From Pseudooceanicola pacificus (lineage in GTDB: Bacteria; Pseudomonadota; Alphaproteobacteria; Rhodobacterales; Rhodobacteraceae), in contig NZ_WNXQ01000001.1 of NCBI RefSeq assembly GCF_009789075.1, positions 310,001 through 374,000 on the forward strand: a DNA stretch of 64,000 nt, read 5' to 3'. Below are positions 43,032-51,587 of the stretch, in pieces; position 1 is the stretch's first letter, and the number at the start of each line of letters is the position of its first letter. The notes under the pieces were generated by a model. That model was not told the DNA's origin. It saw only the letters and a program-made list of their open reading frames with translations, and did not search any database. The position numbers and the translations under genes are program-made.

Positions 43032-44216
43032 ATGATCCGCAAGTCGATTCCCTTTTCGGAGGCCGAGTACCAGCGCCGCCTGGCCAAGACCCGCGACGCG
43101 ATGGAGGCGAAGGGGATCGAGGTTCTCTGCGTCACCGACCCGTCCAACATGGCCTGGCTGACGGGTTATGACGGCTGGTCCTTCTATGTCCACCAGGGGG
43201 TTGTCGTCTTCCTCGACCGCGACCCGTGGTGGTGGGGCCGCTCGCAGGACCGCAACGGCGCCCTGCGCACCATCTGGATGGAGGACAGCTGCGCCTATGG
43301 CTATGCCGACCATTTCGTCCAGTCGACGGAGCGCCACCCGATGCAGGAACTGGCCGCGCAGCTGCGCGCCATGGGTGTTGCCACCGCCCGCATCGGGGTC
43401 GAGATGGAAAACTACTACTACAGCGCCAAGGCCCATGCGGTGCTGACGCACGAACTGCCCGACGCCCGGTTCATCGACGGAACGGCGGTGGTGAACTGGT
43501 GCCGCACGGTGAAATCCGCCGAAGAGCTGACCTTCATGCGCAAGGCGGCGAAGATCTCGGAAAAGATCGTCGACGGCTGGCTGGAGCGGGTCGAACCCGG
43601 CGTGCCCAAGAACCACGTGGTGGCCGAGATCATGCGCGACGCGGTGATGGGGGTGGATGACGCCTGGGGGGATTACGCCGCCATCGTGCCGCTGCTGCCC
43701 TCGGGCACCGATGCCGCCGCCCCGCATCTGACCTGGGACGGCCGCCCCTTTGCCGAGGGCGAGGCGACCTTCTTCGAGATCGCCGGCTGCTACCGCCGCT
43801 ATCACATCCCCTTCTGCCGCACCGTCTTTCTGGGAGAGCCGCCCGACCTGTTCAAGATGGCCGAAAGCGCGCTGGTCGAGGGGCTGGAGGCCGGGCTGGA
43901 GGCCGCCCGCGCCGGCAACCGCGCCTGCGACGTGGCCGAGGCGCTGGCCGCGCCGCTGGAAATGGCCGGCATCACCCGGGGGGCGCGCTGCGGCTATCCC
44001 ATCGGCCTCAGCTACCCGCCCGACTGGGGCGAGCGCACGATCTCGCTGCGCGCCGAGGACGAGACGGTGCTGGAACCCGACATGACCTTCCACTTCATGC
44101 CCGGCCTCTGGATGGCCAACTGGGGGCTGGAGATCACCGAATCCATCCGCATCACCGAAAACGGACCGGCGGAATGCTTCTGCGACCGGCCGAGAAAGAT
44201 GTTCGTCAAGAAATGA
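43032..44216 (+). CDS. doeA: Ectoine hydrolase-like M24/creatinase-fold enzyme (DoeA/EutD family)
   Basis: A 394-residue creatinase/prolidase-fold protein. The motifs NMAWLTGYDGWSFYVHQ (40-55), RNGALRTIW and HFVQSTERHPM are hallmarks of DoeA/EutD, which opens the ectoine ring to N-acetyl-diaminobutyrate. FFEIAG places Glu249 where DoeA has its catalytic Glu. The M24 metal ligands are not conserved (FFEIAG and IPFCRT replace the usual Asp positions), agreeing with a metal-free hydrolase. It heads the rightward operon, and its stop overlaps the deacetylase start (ATGA). Substrate identity is inferred. Confidence 0.82.
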   Translation: MIRKSIPFSEAEYQRRLAKTRDAMEAKGIEVLCVTDPSNMAWLTGYDGWSFYVHQGVVVFLDRDPWWWGRSQDRNGALRTIWMEDSCAYGYADHFVQSTERHPMQELAAQLRAMGVATARIGVEMENYYYSAKAHAVLTHELPDARFIDGTAVVNWCRTVKSAEELTFMRKAAKISEKIVDGWLERVEPGVPKNHVVAEIMRDAVMGVDDAWGDYAAIVPLLPSGTDAAAPHLTWDGRPFAEGEATFFEIAGCYRRYHIPFCRTVFLGEPPDLFKMAESALVEGLEAGLEAARAGNRACDVAEALAAPLEMAGITRGARCGYPIGLSYPPDWGERTISLRAEDETVLEPDMTFHFMPGLWMANWGLEITESIRITENGPAECFCDRPRKMFVKK

Positions 44217-45385
44217 CCTCACTCGACACCACGCGCGACATCCTGGGCGAGCTGATCGCCCACCCCACCGTCTCGGCCGACAGCAATCTCGAGATGATGG
44301 CCTGGATGGCGAACTATCTGGAAGACGCGGGCGCGCAGGTCGAGCTGATGCATGACGACACCGGGCTCAAGGCGAACCTCTTTGCCACCGTCGGCCCTGA
44401 GCGGCCCGGGGGCATCATGCTCTCGGGCCATTCCGACGTGGTCCCGGTCGAGGATCAGCCCTGGTCCTCCGATCCCTTCGCGATGCGCGAACACGACGGG
44501 CTGCTCTACGGGCGCGGGGCCTGCGACATGAAGGGGTTCATCGCCGCCTGCCTCGCCATGGCGCCGGACTGGACGGGGCGCAAGCTGACCCGCCCGATCC
44601 ACTTCGCCTTCACCCATGACGAAGAGGTCGGCTGCCTCGGCGCGCAATCCCTGGCCGAGGTGCTCAAGGGGCGCGAGGCCCGCCCCTCGGTCGCTGTGGT
44701 GGGGGAACCGACCTCGATGCGGATCATCGAGGGGCACAAGGGCTGCTGCGAATATCACGTCACCTTCACCGGGCGCGAGGGCCACGGCTCGCAGCCCGCG
44801 CTTGGCGTCAACGCGGTGGAATACGCCACCCGCTACGTCGCCCGGCTGATGGAACTGCGCGAGGCGCTGACCCACCGGGCGCCCCCGGGCGGGCGGTTCG
44901 AACCGCCCTGGACCACGATCAACCTCGGCCGGCTCTCGGGTGGCTACGTGCCCAACGTGATCCCCGGCCTGGCCGAGGTGATGTGGGAAATGCGCCCGGT
45001 GCAGCAGTCCGACATGGATTTCGTGAAACGCGCCATCGCGGATTATGTCGAGGATATCCTCCTGCCCGAGATGCGCCGCACCTGCCCCGAGGCCGCGATC
45101 CACACCACCGTTCTGGGCGAGGTCGCCGGGCTGGAACCGATGGACGACAACGCCGCCCGGCGCATGGTGGCCGAACTCACCGGCGCCAACGGGGCCGACC
45201 TCGTCGCCTTCGGGACCGAGGCCGGGCTGTTCCAGCAGATCGGCATGGATGTGGTGATCTGCGGCCCCGGCTCCATCGAACAGGCCCACAAGCCCGACGA
45301 ATTTGTCTCGCTCACCCAGCTGAACACATGCCTCGCCATGCTGCACGGGCTTGGCGACCGGCTCACGGCCCATGGCCGAGGATAG
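44213..45385 (+). CDS. M20-family deacetylase (acetylornithine deacetylase-like)
   Basis: Zinc amidohydrolase of 390 residues. Metal ligands are in LSGHSDVVPVEDQPW (His, Asp), YGRGACDMKGF (Asp), THDEEVGCLGAQ (catalytic Glu and ligand Glu) and IEQAHKPDEFV (His). CGPGSIEQAHKPDEF is characteristic of ArgE. Next to an ectoine-hydrolase homologue it would remove acetyl from N-acetyl-diaminobutyrate, the job done in known clusters by DoeB/EutE of another family. Start ATG 44213 overlaps the upstream stop and is in frame with MTSLDTTRD. Confidence 0.88.
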   Translation: MTSLDTTRDILGELIAHPTVSADSNLEMMAWMANYLEDAGAQVELMHDDTGLKANLFATVGPERPGGIMLSGHSDVVPVEDQPWSSDPFAMREHDGLLYGRGACDMKGFIAACLAMAPDWTGRKLTRPIHFAFTHDEEVGCLGAQSLAEVLKGREARPSVAVVGEPTSMRIIEGHKGCCEYHVTFTGREGHGSQPALGVNAVEYATRYVARLMELREALTHRAPPGGRFEPPWTTINLGRLSGGYVPNVIPGLAEVMWEMRPVQQSDMDFVKRAIADYVEDILLPEMRRTCPEAAIHTTVLGEVAGLEPMDDNAARRMVAELTGANGADLVAFGTEAGLFQQIGMDVVICGPGSIEQAHKPDEFVSLTQLNTCLAMLHGLGDRLTAHGRG

Positions 45386-46022
45386 CCGCGCCCGGCTCGA
45401 CCGGCTCTACCGCGAGATGCGCCAGCGCATCTGCCTGCTCGATTGGCCCCCGGGCGCGCGCCTGTCGGAAACCGAGCTGGCGGCGGAATTCGGCACCTCC
45501 CGCACGCCGATCCGCCGCGCCCTCGCCCGGCTCGAAGACGAGGGCCTGCTGCAATCCCTGCACGGCGTCGGCACGCTGGTCACCGATGTCGACCGCGAAG
45601 AGATGGCCCGCACCTATGCCCTGCGGATGGAACTCGCCGAACTGGTCGGCCGCCTCTCGCCCGCGCCGGTCACGCCGGCCATCCTCGCCCGGCTCGACGG
45701 GTTCCGCGACCGGGCCGAACGGCTGACCCTGCAGCCGGACGCGCGCCACTTTGCCCAGCTCAACATGGACTTCTTCGACTTCGGCCTCTCGCTGACGGAA
45801 AACGCCGCCCTGCGCGAGACCTCGGAACGGCTCTACTATCGCACCGCCCGGATCTGGCTGCAGCAGATCGCGGCGCTCGACCTGGCCGAGGAATGCGACA
45901 CTTTCCGCGCCGAGGTCGACGAAACCGCCCGCGCCCTGCGCGCCGGCGACCCGATGGCCGCCGCGCTGGTCCGCCGCGCCCATATCTCGATGTCCGCGCG
46001 CCGCCTGGCCCCCGGGGACTGA
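45372..46022 (+). CDS. GntR-family regulator with FCD domain (cluster regulator)
   Basis: A 216-residue regulator. The winged helix (~5-70) has LDWPPGARLSETELAAEFG and the recognition segment TSRTPIRRALARLEDEGLL. The FCD domain (~80-205) has YALRMELAELVGRL and ARHFAQLNMDFFDFGLSL. It overlaps the deacetylase gene by 14 bases and is the third gene of the rightward operon. It is the obvious candidate to bind the two GTTGTGCACAAC sites. The usual ectoine regulator EnuR (a MocR fusion with an aminotransferase domain) is not present. Confidence 0.9.
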   Translation: MAEDSRARLDRLYREMRQRICLLDWPPGARLSETELAAEFGTSRTPIRRALARLEDEGLLQSLHGVGTLVTDVDREEMARTYALRMELAELVGRLSPAPVTPAILARLDGFRDRAERLTLQPDARHFAQLNMDFFDFGLSLTENAALRETSERLYYRTARIWLQQIAALDLAEECDTFRAEVDETARALRAGDPMAAALVRRAHISMSARRLAPGD

Positions 46023-46023
46023 T

Positions 46024-46079
46024 CCGGCTTCATCTCGTCAAAAATACTCTCGGGGGGCACGGGGGGCAGACAGCCCCCC
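46024..46079 (-). repeat. Composite intergenic repeat, second copy
   Basis: On the minus strand: hairpin GGGGGGC-TGTCT-GCCCCCC (46061-46079), a C-run, then GAGAGTATTTTTGACGAGATGAAGCC (in two pieces, 46027-46052). It matches the copy at 32801-32866 in order and sequence. It lies between the convergent gntR and pdxJ genes. Confidence 0.7.
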
Positions 46080-46114
46080 GCCTCTGGCCCCGGACGGACC
46101 GCGGGGGCCTGGGG

Positions 46115-46861
46115 TCAGGCCCCCGGCCGCGCCGCGTCCATCAGCCGGCGCATCTCGGCGATGGCCGGTTGCAGCCCCAGAAAGATCGCTTCGCCGATCA
46201 GGAAATGCCCGATGTTCAGCTCGCGCACCTCGGGAAAGGCGGCGACGGGGCTGACGGTCTCGTAGGTCAGCCCGTGCCCGGCATGCACCTCCAGGCCCAG
46301 CGAATGGCCCAGGGCGGCCATCTCGCGCAGGCGTTCCAGTTCGGCGTCGCGTTCGTCGAACCGGCCCTCGGCATGGGCGTCGCAATAGGCGCCGGTGTGC
46401 AGCTCGATCACCTCGGCCCCGATGCGGTGCGCGGCCTCGATCTGGCGCCGGTCGGCGGCGATGAAGATCGACACCCGGCAGCCCGCCTCGCGCAGGGGGG
46501 CGATGAAATGGGCCAGCTTGTTCTCTTCGCGCGCGACCTCCAGCCCGCCCTCGGTCGTGCGTTCCTCGCGCTTCTCGGGCACGATGCAGACGGCATGGGG
46601 GCGGTGGCGCAGGGCAATCTTCTGCATCTCCTCGGTCGCCGCCATCTCGAAGTTCAGCGGCACCGACAGCACCTCCATCAGCCCCTCGATATCCGCGTCC
46701 GAGATATGCCGGCGATCCTCGCGCAGATGCGCGGTGATGCCGTCGGCCCCGGCCTCCTCGGCCAGTTTCGCCGCGCGCAGCGGGTCGGGATAGGCGCCGC
46801 CGCGGGCATTCCGCACGGTGGCCACATGGTCGATGTTCACGCCGAGGCGCAGGTGATGCAT
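46115..46861 (-). CDS. pdxJ: Pyridoxine 5'-phosphate synthase
   Basis: Last ring-forming step of DXP-dependent vitamin B6 synthesis. The 248-residue TIM barrel starts [19 protein letters not shown] and has [31 protein letters not shown] and [11 protein letters not shown]. It lies 28 bp after the DUF2062 gene in the leftward folK-rpoZ-rel string. In many relatives acpS follows pdxJ; here the island's end and a repeat follow instead. Confidence 0.96.
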   Translation of the reverse strand: MHHLRLGVNIDHVATVRNARGGAYPDPLRAAKLAEEAGADGITAHLREDRRHISDADIEGLMEVLSVPLNFEMAATEEMQKIALRHRPHAVCIVPEKREERTTEGGLEVAREENKLAHFIAPLREAGCRVSIFIAADRRQIEAAHRIGAEVIELHTGAYCDAHAEGRFDERDAELERLREMAALGHSLGLEVHAGHGLTYETVSPVAAFPEVRELNIGHFLIGEAIFLGLQPAIAEMRRLMDAARPGA

Positions 46862-46889
46862 GGGGTGCCCTCCTGTCTGGGGACCGGGG

Positions 46890-47540
46890 CTACTTGCCCT
46901 CGGCCTTGGCCGCCTTGGCAGACTTGATCCGTTTCACCCGCTCTTGCAAGGCCCCCCGCCGCCGCGCCTGGTAGGCCCGGATCAGCGGCAGCGAGACGTA
47001 ATAGCCGATCAGCCCGAAGACGATCCCGGGGATGATCCCGCCGATCATGTAGGGAAAGAAGATCTCGTGATAGAACACCAGCAGCCCGTGCCAGTCGGCA
47101 TCGCGCGAGGTGACCAGCGCGATCAGGTTGTCCTTCAGGTCGACGGCGGCATCGGCGAACTTGCCGCCGAATGTGCGGTGCACCTCGCCATCCGGGCGCG
47201 GCGGGCGGCCCAGCAGGAAATACCCGGTCTGAATCGAGATCAGCCCGATCGGCACATAGGTCAGCGGGTTGCCCACGAAGGTCGCCAGCAGCGAGGCCAG
47301 GATATTGCCGCGCACCAGTTTCGAGATGATCGCGGCAGTCACGAAATGCAGCCCGTAAAACGGGGTGAAGACGGTGAAGATGCCCGCAAAGATCCCCCGG
47401 GCGATCCGGTCCGGGCTGTCGGGCAGACGCCGCAGGCGGTGCTTGACGTAGTGGAACGCGCGCGCCCAGCCCCCGCGCGGCCACAAGAAGTCGAGCACGA
47501 TCTGCCAGACCGGCCGCCTGTCCCGGCGCTTAAAGACCAA
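46890..47540 (-). CDS. DUF2062 membrane protein
   Basis: A 216-residue inner-membrane protein. Basic N-terminus [12 protein letters not shown], then TM-rich part with [16 protein letters not shown] and [20 protein letters not shown], the DUF2062 marks, then two helices (~150-190) and a Lys/Arg-rich tail. The start is taken at TTG 47540 because GGGAGAGG lies just upstream; a longer reading frame upstream lies inside rel. It overlaps the rel stop by 11 bases. Function unknown. Confidence 0.82.
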   Translation of the reverse strand: MVFKRRDRRPVWQIVLDFLWPRGGWARAFHYVKHRLRRLPDSPDRIARGIFAGIFTVFTPFYGLHFVTAAIISKLVRGNILASLLATFVGNPLTYVPIGLISIQTGYFLLGRPPRPDGEVHRTFGGKFADAAVDLKDNLIALVTSRDADWHGLLVFYHEIFFPYMIGGIIPGIVFGLIGYYVSLPLIRAYQARRRGALQERVKRIKSAKAAKAEGK

Positions 47541-49692
47541 CCGCCTCTCCCTGCGTTTCCTGGGCCGGCTCGTCCGGCGCCTTGGGGGCGTGGCGGCGCC
47601 GCTCGACCGCTGCAACGTCGCTTTCGGCCCCCAGGGCCGACGAGACGGTGTGCAGATGTTCGGCGTCGCTCAGTTCCATGTCAAAGGCGATTCGATAAAA
47701 ATCCGGTTTCCGGTCGAGGAATTTCACATCCGAGATATTGGCCTTCTGCTCGCCGATCAACGTGCAGATTCGTCCCAGCACCCCGGCGTCGTTGCCCATC
47801 GTGACTTCGATGGTGACCGGATAGATGGCCTTGTGCTTGCCCGAATGCCAGTGCAGGTCAACCCAGCGGTCGGGCTGATCCTCGTAGACCGAGAGCGTGG
47901 CGCAGTCGATGGCATGCACTTCGACCCCCTTGCCGCGCCAGGTGATACCGACGATGCGTTCGCCCGGCAGGGGCTGGCAGCAGGGCGCGCGGGCAAAGCT
48001 CTGCCCCGGCGACAGGCCGATCACTGCGCGTTCCCAGGCGACGCCGGGCCCTTCCAGCTGCACCAGGTCGGGATAGACCGCCTTGACCACCTCGCGCGCC
48101 GTCATCTCGGCGCTGCCGAGGCGGGCCAGAACCTCGTCCCGGTCCAGCAGGCGCAGGGTGTTGGCGGCAGTTTCCAGCGCCTTGTCGGTCGCCTTCTTGC
48201 CGACATGCTCGAAGGCCGCGCGGGCCAGTTCGCGCCCCAGCTTGATGAAACGTTCGCGGTCGACCTCGCGCAGGGCGCGGCGGATCGCGGTCTTGGCCTT
48301 GCCGGTGGCGGCGATGTCCAGCCAGGTCGCCTGGGGCATCTGGCCCTCGGCGGTGGTGATCTCGACCGACTGGCCGTTCTTGATCCGGGTCCACAGAGGC
48401 ACCCGCATCCCGTCGATCTTGGCCCCCACGCAGGCATTGCCGATCCGGGTGTGGATGGCATAGGCAAAGTCGATGGGCGTGGCCCCGCGCGGCAGTTTCA
48501 CCACGTCGCCCTTGGGGGTGAAGCAGAACACCTTGTCGGTGTACATTTCCAGCTTCACCGCCTCCAGGAAGTCCTCGTGATCCTCCTCGGCGTTGAACTG
48601 TTCGGTCAGGCCGGCCAGCCATTTGGCGGGATCGACGGCAAAGGGGTTTTCGGCCCGCACCCCGTCGCGGTAGGACCAGTGCGCGGCCACGCCGGCCTCG
48701 GCCACGTCGTGCATCTGGCGGGTGCGGATCTGCACCTCGACCCGCTTGCCGTCGCGCCCCGACACCGTGGTGTGAATCGAGCGATAGCCGTTGGATTTCG
48801 GCTGGCTGATATAGTCCTTGAACCGACCGGGAACCGACCGCCAGCGGCGGTGGATCACGCCTAGCGCGCGGTAACAGGCATCCTCGCTGTCGGTGATGAT
48901 GCGGAACCCGTAGATATCGGAGAGGCGGGAAAAGCCCTGCCCCTTTTCCTGCATCTTGCGCCAGATCGAATAGGGCTTCTTGGCCCGACCGATGACCTGC
49001 GCCTCGACACCGTTGGTCGCCAGTTCGCTGATCATGTCCGAGGTGATGCGCTCCACCACGCCGCCGGTCTCGCGTTCCAGCATGACGAAACGGCGGATGA
49101 TCGACTGGCGCCCCTCGGGGTTGAGCACCTTGAAGGCCAGGTCCTCCAGCTCTTCGCGCATCCACTGCATGCCCATGCGGCCCGCCAGCGGGGCGAAGAT
49201 ATCCATCGTCTCGCGCGCCTTCTGCACCTGCTTTTCGGCCCGCATCGAGCGGATCGTGCGCATGTTGTGCAGGCGGTCGGCCAGTTTGACCAGGATCACG
49301 CGCATGTCCTTGGACATCGCCATGAAAAGCTTGCGGAAATTCTCGGCCTGCTTGGTCTCGGTCGAGTTGAGCTGCAGGTTGGTCAGCTTGGTGACCCCGT
49401 CGACCAGATCGGCGATGTCCTTGCCGAACAGCGCCGCGACCTCGCCATAGCTGGCCTTGGTGTCCTCGATCGTGTCGTGCAGCAGGGCCGTCACGATGGT
49501 GGCGTCGTCAAGGCTCTGCTGGGTGAGGATGGCCGCCACCGCGAAAGGGTGGGTAAAATAGGGCTCGCCCGAATGGCGGAACTGGCCCTCATGCGCCGCG
49601 CGGGCATAGTCATATGCCGCGCGAAGCAGGGTCTCGTTGGTCTTGGGGTTGTAGGCGCGGACCAGGGCAATCAGGTCGTCAACCGCGATCAT
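47530..49692 (-). CDS. rel: Bifunctional (p)ppGpp synthetase/hydrolase (Rel/SpoT type)
   Basis: Stringent-response enzyme of 720 residues. The HD hydrolase domain (~20-170) is intact, with VTALLHDTIEDT and LADRLHNMRTI. The synthetase domain (~230-350) shows YGFRIITDS and PKSNGYRSIHTTV. TGS (~390-450) and C-terminal ACT (~645-700, VTMGNDAGVLGRICTLIG) follow. Both catalytic halves look functional. It lies 50 bp after rpoZ, the usual order in this family. Confidence 0.96.
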   Translation of the reverse strand: MIAVDDLIALVRAYNPKTNETLLRAAYDYARAAHEGQFRHSGEPYFTHPFAVAAILTQQSLDDATIVTALLHDTIEDTKASYGEVAALFGKDIADLVDGVTKLTNLQLNSTETKQAENFRKLFMAMSKDMRVILVKLADRLHNMRTIRSMRAEKQVQKARETMDIFAPLAGRMGMQWMREELEDLAFKVLNPEGRQSIIRRFVMLERETGGVVERITSDMISELATNGVEAQVIGRAKKPYSIWRKMQEKGQGFSRLSDIYGFRIITDSEDACYRALGVIHRRWRSVPGRFKDYISQPKSNGYRSIHTTVSGRDGKRVEVQIRTRQMHDVAEAGVAAHWSYRDGVRAENPFAVDPAKWLAGLTEQFNAEEDHEDFLEAVKLEMYTDKVFCFTPKGDVVKLPRGATPIDFAYAIHTRIGNACVGAKIDGMRVPLWTRIKNGQSVEITTAEGQMPQATWLDIAATGKAKTAIRRALREVDRERFIKLGRELARAAFEHVGKKATDKALETAANTLRLLDRDEVLARLGSAEMTAREVVKAVYPDLVQLEGPGVAWERAVIGLSPGQSFARAPCCQPLPGERIVGITWRGKGVEVHAIDCATLSVYEDQPDRWVDLHWHSGKHKAIYPVTIEVTMGNDAGVLGRICTLIGEQKANISDVKFLDRKPDFYRIAFDMELSDAEHLHTVSSALGAESDVAAVERRRHAPKAPDEPAQETQGEAVGL

Positions 49693-49742
49693 GTACCCTT
49701 GCGCCTCGCTCGCTGGGGATGGCCCCCGATTCTGTCCCGCCC

Positions 49743-50096
49743 TCAGCCCTGGCCCTGCGCTTCCATCAGCTGGCGCAGCAGGCGCTCTTCGCTCATGTCG
49801 TCTTCGGCCGGGCGGTCGACTTCTGCCCCCATCAGAAGCGACATGTTGTCGTCTTCGGGCTCGTCGACCTCGATCTGGGTCTGGTTCGCCTCGATCATCC
49901 GCTCGCGGAGTTCGTCGGCGCTCTGGGTCTCTTCCGCGATCTCGCGCAGCGACACGACGGGGTTCTTGTCGTTGTCACGCTCGACGGTGATGGACGAACC
50001 CGACGAGATCTCGCGTGCGCGGTGAGCGGCAAGCATCACCAGTTCGAAACGGTTCGGGACCTTGTCGACGCAGTCTTCAACGGTTACGCGGGCCAT
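49743..50096 (-). CDS. rpoZ: RNA polymerase omega subunit
   Basis: A 117-residue subunit that helps assemble beta-prime. [28 protein letters not shown] in pieces is the standard N-terminus, with [19 protein letters not shown] next. The acidic C-terminal half (~75-117) is longer than in E. coli, as usual in alphaproteobacteria. It precedes rel, and in many bacteria omega also forms a ppGpp site. Confidence 0.96.
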   Translation of the reverse strand: MARVTVEDCVDKVPNRFELVMLAAHRAREISSGSSITVERDNDKNPVVSLREIAEETQSADELRERMIEANQTQIEVDEPEDDNMSLLMGAEVDRPAEDDMSEERLLRQLMEAQGQG

Positions 50097-50147
50097 GTGT
50101 CACTCCGGGTTCGGGCAGTAGAGAGCGGTTTCTAAGCCTTTCAAACC

Positions 50148-50720
50148 CTATTGACAAGGCGGATCCCCCCATATTCGCACCGCAAGACGATCACTTTCGG
50201 GCAAGTCGGCGCACATTTGCGAGACGCTGCGCCCCAGGACGGGGTGCATCCAGTCCGGCGCCACCTCGCAGAGCGGAACCAGCACGAAGGCGCGGTCCTG
50301 CAACCTGGGATGGGGGAGAATCAGTTCCCCTGGCGCCTCCTGCATCTGGCGGTCTAGCGGCAGGGTGTACCATTGACGCCAAGTTGCCTCATCCGGCAGC
50401 ACTTGGCCGTCAGCGCCGAGCAAATCCATGTCGAGCGTGCGGCCGGACCAGCGTTTTTTCCGCTCGCGGGAGAATTCTGCTTCGACTTGATGTAGAATCG
50501 ACAGCACGGCTTGGGGCGCGGAATCAGAGTGCGCCACAACCGCGGCATTCGCAAAGTCCGGGCCACTCCCCGGCGGAAAGGCAGGTGTTCGGTATACGGT
50601 ACTTCGAGCGGCTATGCTCATTCCGAGCGAGTCAAGTCGCAGGGCCGCTTCATACACCACATCCGGCGGTTGCATGCCGTCCAAGGGCATATTCCCGCCG
50701 ATTGCAACCAGGTAACGCAT
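50148..50720 (-). CDS. folK: 2-amino-4-hydroxy-6-hydroxymethyldihydropteridine pyrophosphokinase
   Basis: Folate biosynthesis kinase of 190 residues. YLVAIGGNMPLDG is the N-terminal strand, VYRTPAFPPGSGPDFANAAV and GRTLDMDLLGADG (metal-binding Asp pair) are conserved, and LILPHPRLQDRAFVLVPL is the C-terminal signature. ATG 50720 is chosen over an in-frame start at 50753 because MRYLVAIGGN is the usual beginning. rpoZ follows 51 bp downstream. Confidence 0.93.
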   Translation of the reverse strand: MRYLVAIGGNMPLDGMQPPDVVYEAALRLDSLGMSIAARSTVYRTPAFPPGSGPDFANAAVVAHSDSAPQAVLSILHQVEAEFSRERKKRWSGRTLDMDLLGADGQVLPDEATWRQWYTLPLDRQMQEAPGELILPHPRLQDRAFVLVPLCEVAPDWMHPVLGRSVSQMCADLPESDRLAVRIWGDPPCQ

Positions 50721-50863
50721 CGTAAACTCGCTCCGTTGTGTATATTCAGGCATCTAGCCGGGGTTGATGCCCACCATTTTCGGACTTAGTCTACTTCATT
50801 CGCTCCGCCCGTATTTGATCACTCACGGAACTGCATGGCGGACGAGTTTCGGAAGGGCAATTT

Positions 50864-51439
50864 ATGTTTTACAAGGACGAACGGCTTGCGCTGTTCATTG
50901 ACGGGTCGAACCTATATGCCGCAGCCAAGGCCCTTGGCTTCGACATCGACTACAAGCTGTTGCGACAGGAGTTCATGCGCCGCGGCAAGCTGCTGCGCGC
51001 CTTCTACTATACGGCATTGCTGGAAAACGACGAATACTCCCCTATCCGGCCTCTGGTCGACTGGCTGCACTACAATGGCTTCACCATGGTGACCAAGACA
51101 GCCAAGGAGTACACCGACAGCCAGGGTCGTCGGAAGGTCAAGGGCAACATGGATATCGAGCTGACCGTGGACGCGATGGAACTCGCCCCCCGGGTCGATC
51201 ATATCGTGCTGTTCTCGGGCGACGGGGATTTCCGCCCGCTGGTCGAAAGCCTTCAGCGTCAGGGTGTCCGGGTGTCGGTCGTGTCGACGATCCGCAGCCA
51301 GCCGCCGATGATCGCCGACGAACTGCGCCGCCAGGCCGACAACTTCATCGAGCTGGACGAGCTCAAGGAAGTCATCGGTCGCACGCCGCGCGAACAGCAG
51401 TCGGATGCGGATCGCGTCCGGGCCGTCGCAGGCAACTGA
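50864..51439 (+). CDS. NYN/LabA-type nuclease domain protein
   Basis: A 191-residue PIN-like protein (DUF88/LabA family). The acidic active-site set is visible: ALFIDGSNLYAA, NMDIELTVDAMELA and LFSGDGDFRPLVESL. These folds are predicted to cut RNA. The last ~25 residues are polar. ATG 50864 follows GGAAGGG. It stands alone, divergent from folK. Confidence 0.9.
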   Translation: MFYKDERLALFIDGSNLYAAAKALGFDIDYKLLRQEFMRRGKLLRAFYYTALLENDEYSPIRPLVDWLHYNGFTMVTKTAKEYTDSQGRRKVKGNMDIELTVDAMELAPRVDHIVLFSGDGDFRPLVESLQRQGVRVSVVSTIRSQPPMIADELRRQADNFIELDELKEVIGRTPREQQSDADRVRAVAGN

Positions 51440-51587
51440 CCCTTCCCGTTCCGGTGTCCGGCGTCATGGGGGCGGCGGGTCATCCGGGATCGGGCCATGT
51501 GACGCCGGTGTGTGCCGGCTGCTGGACGCGCAACGCCCGGGCGGATAGGTCATGCCCAGAACTCCCTCAACCGGAAGCCTTGCCGTC

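Noticed and set aside
43032-44216. Creatinase or Xaa-Pro aminopeptidase
   Set aside because: Same fold family, but GYDGWSFYVHQ and STERHP match the DoeA/EutD branch, and the metal ligands of Xaa-Pro peptidases are missing.
46890-47615. Longer DUF2062 start at 47615
   Set aside because: The added 25 residues lie inside the rel coding region, are Arg-rich and lack a ribosome site. TTG 47540 with GGGAGAGG is better.
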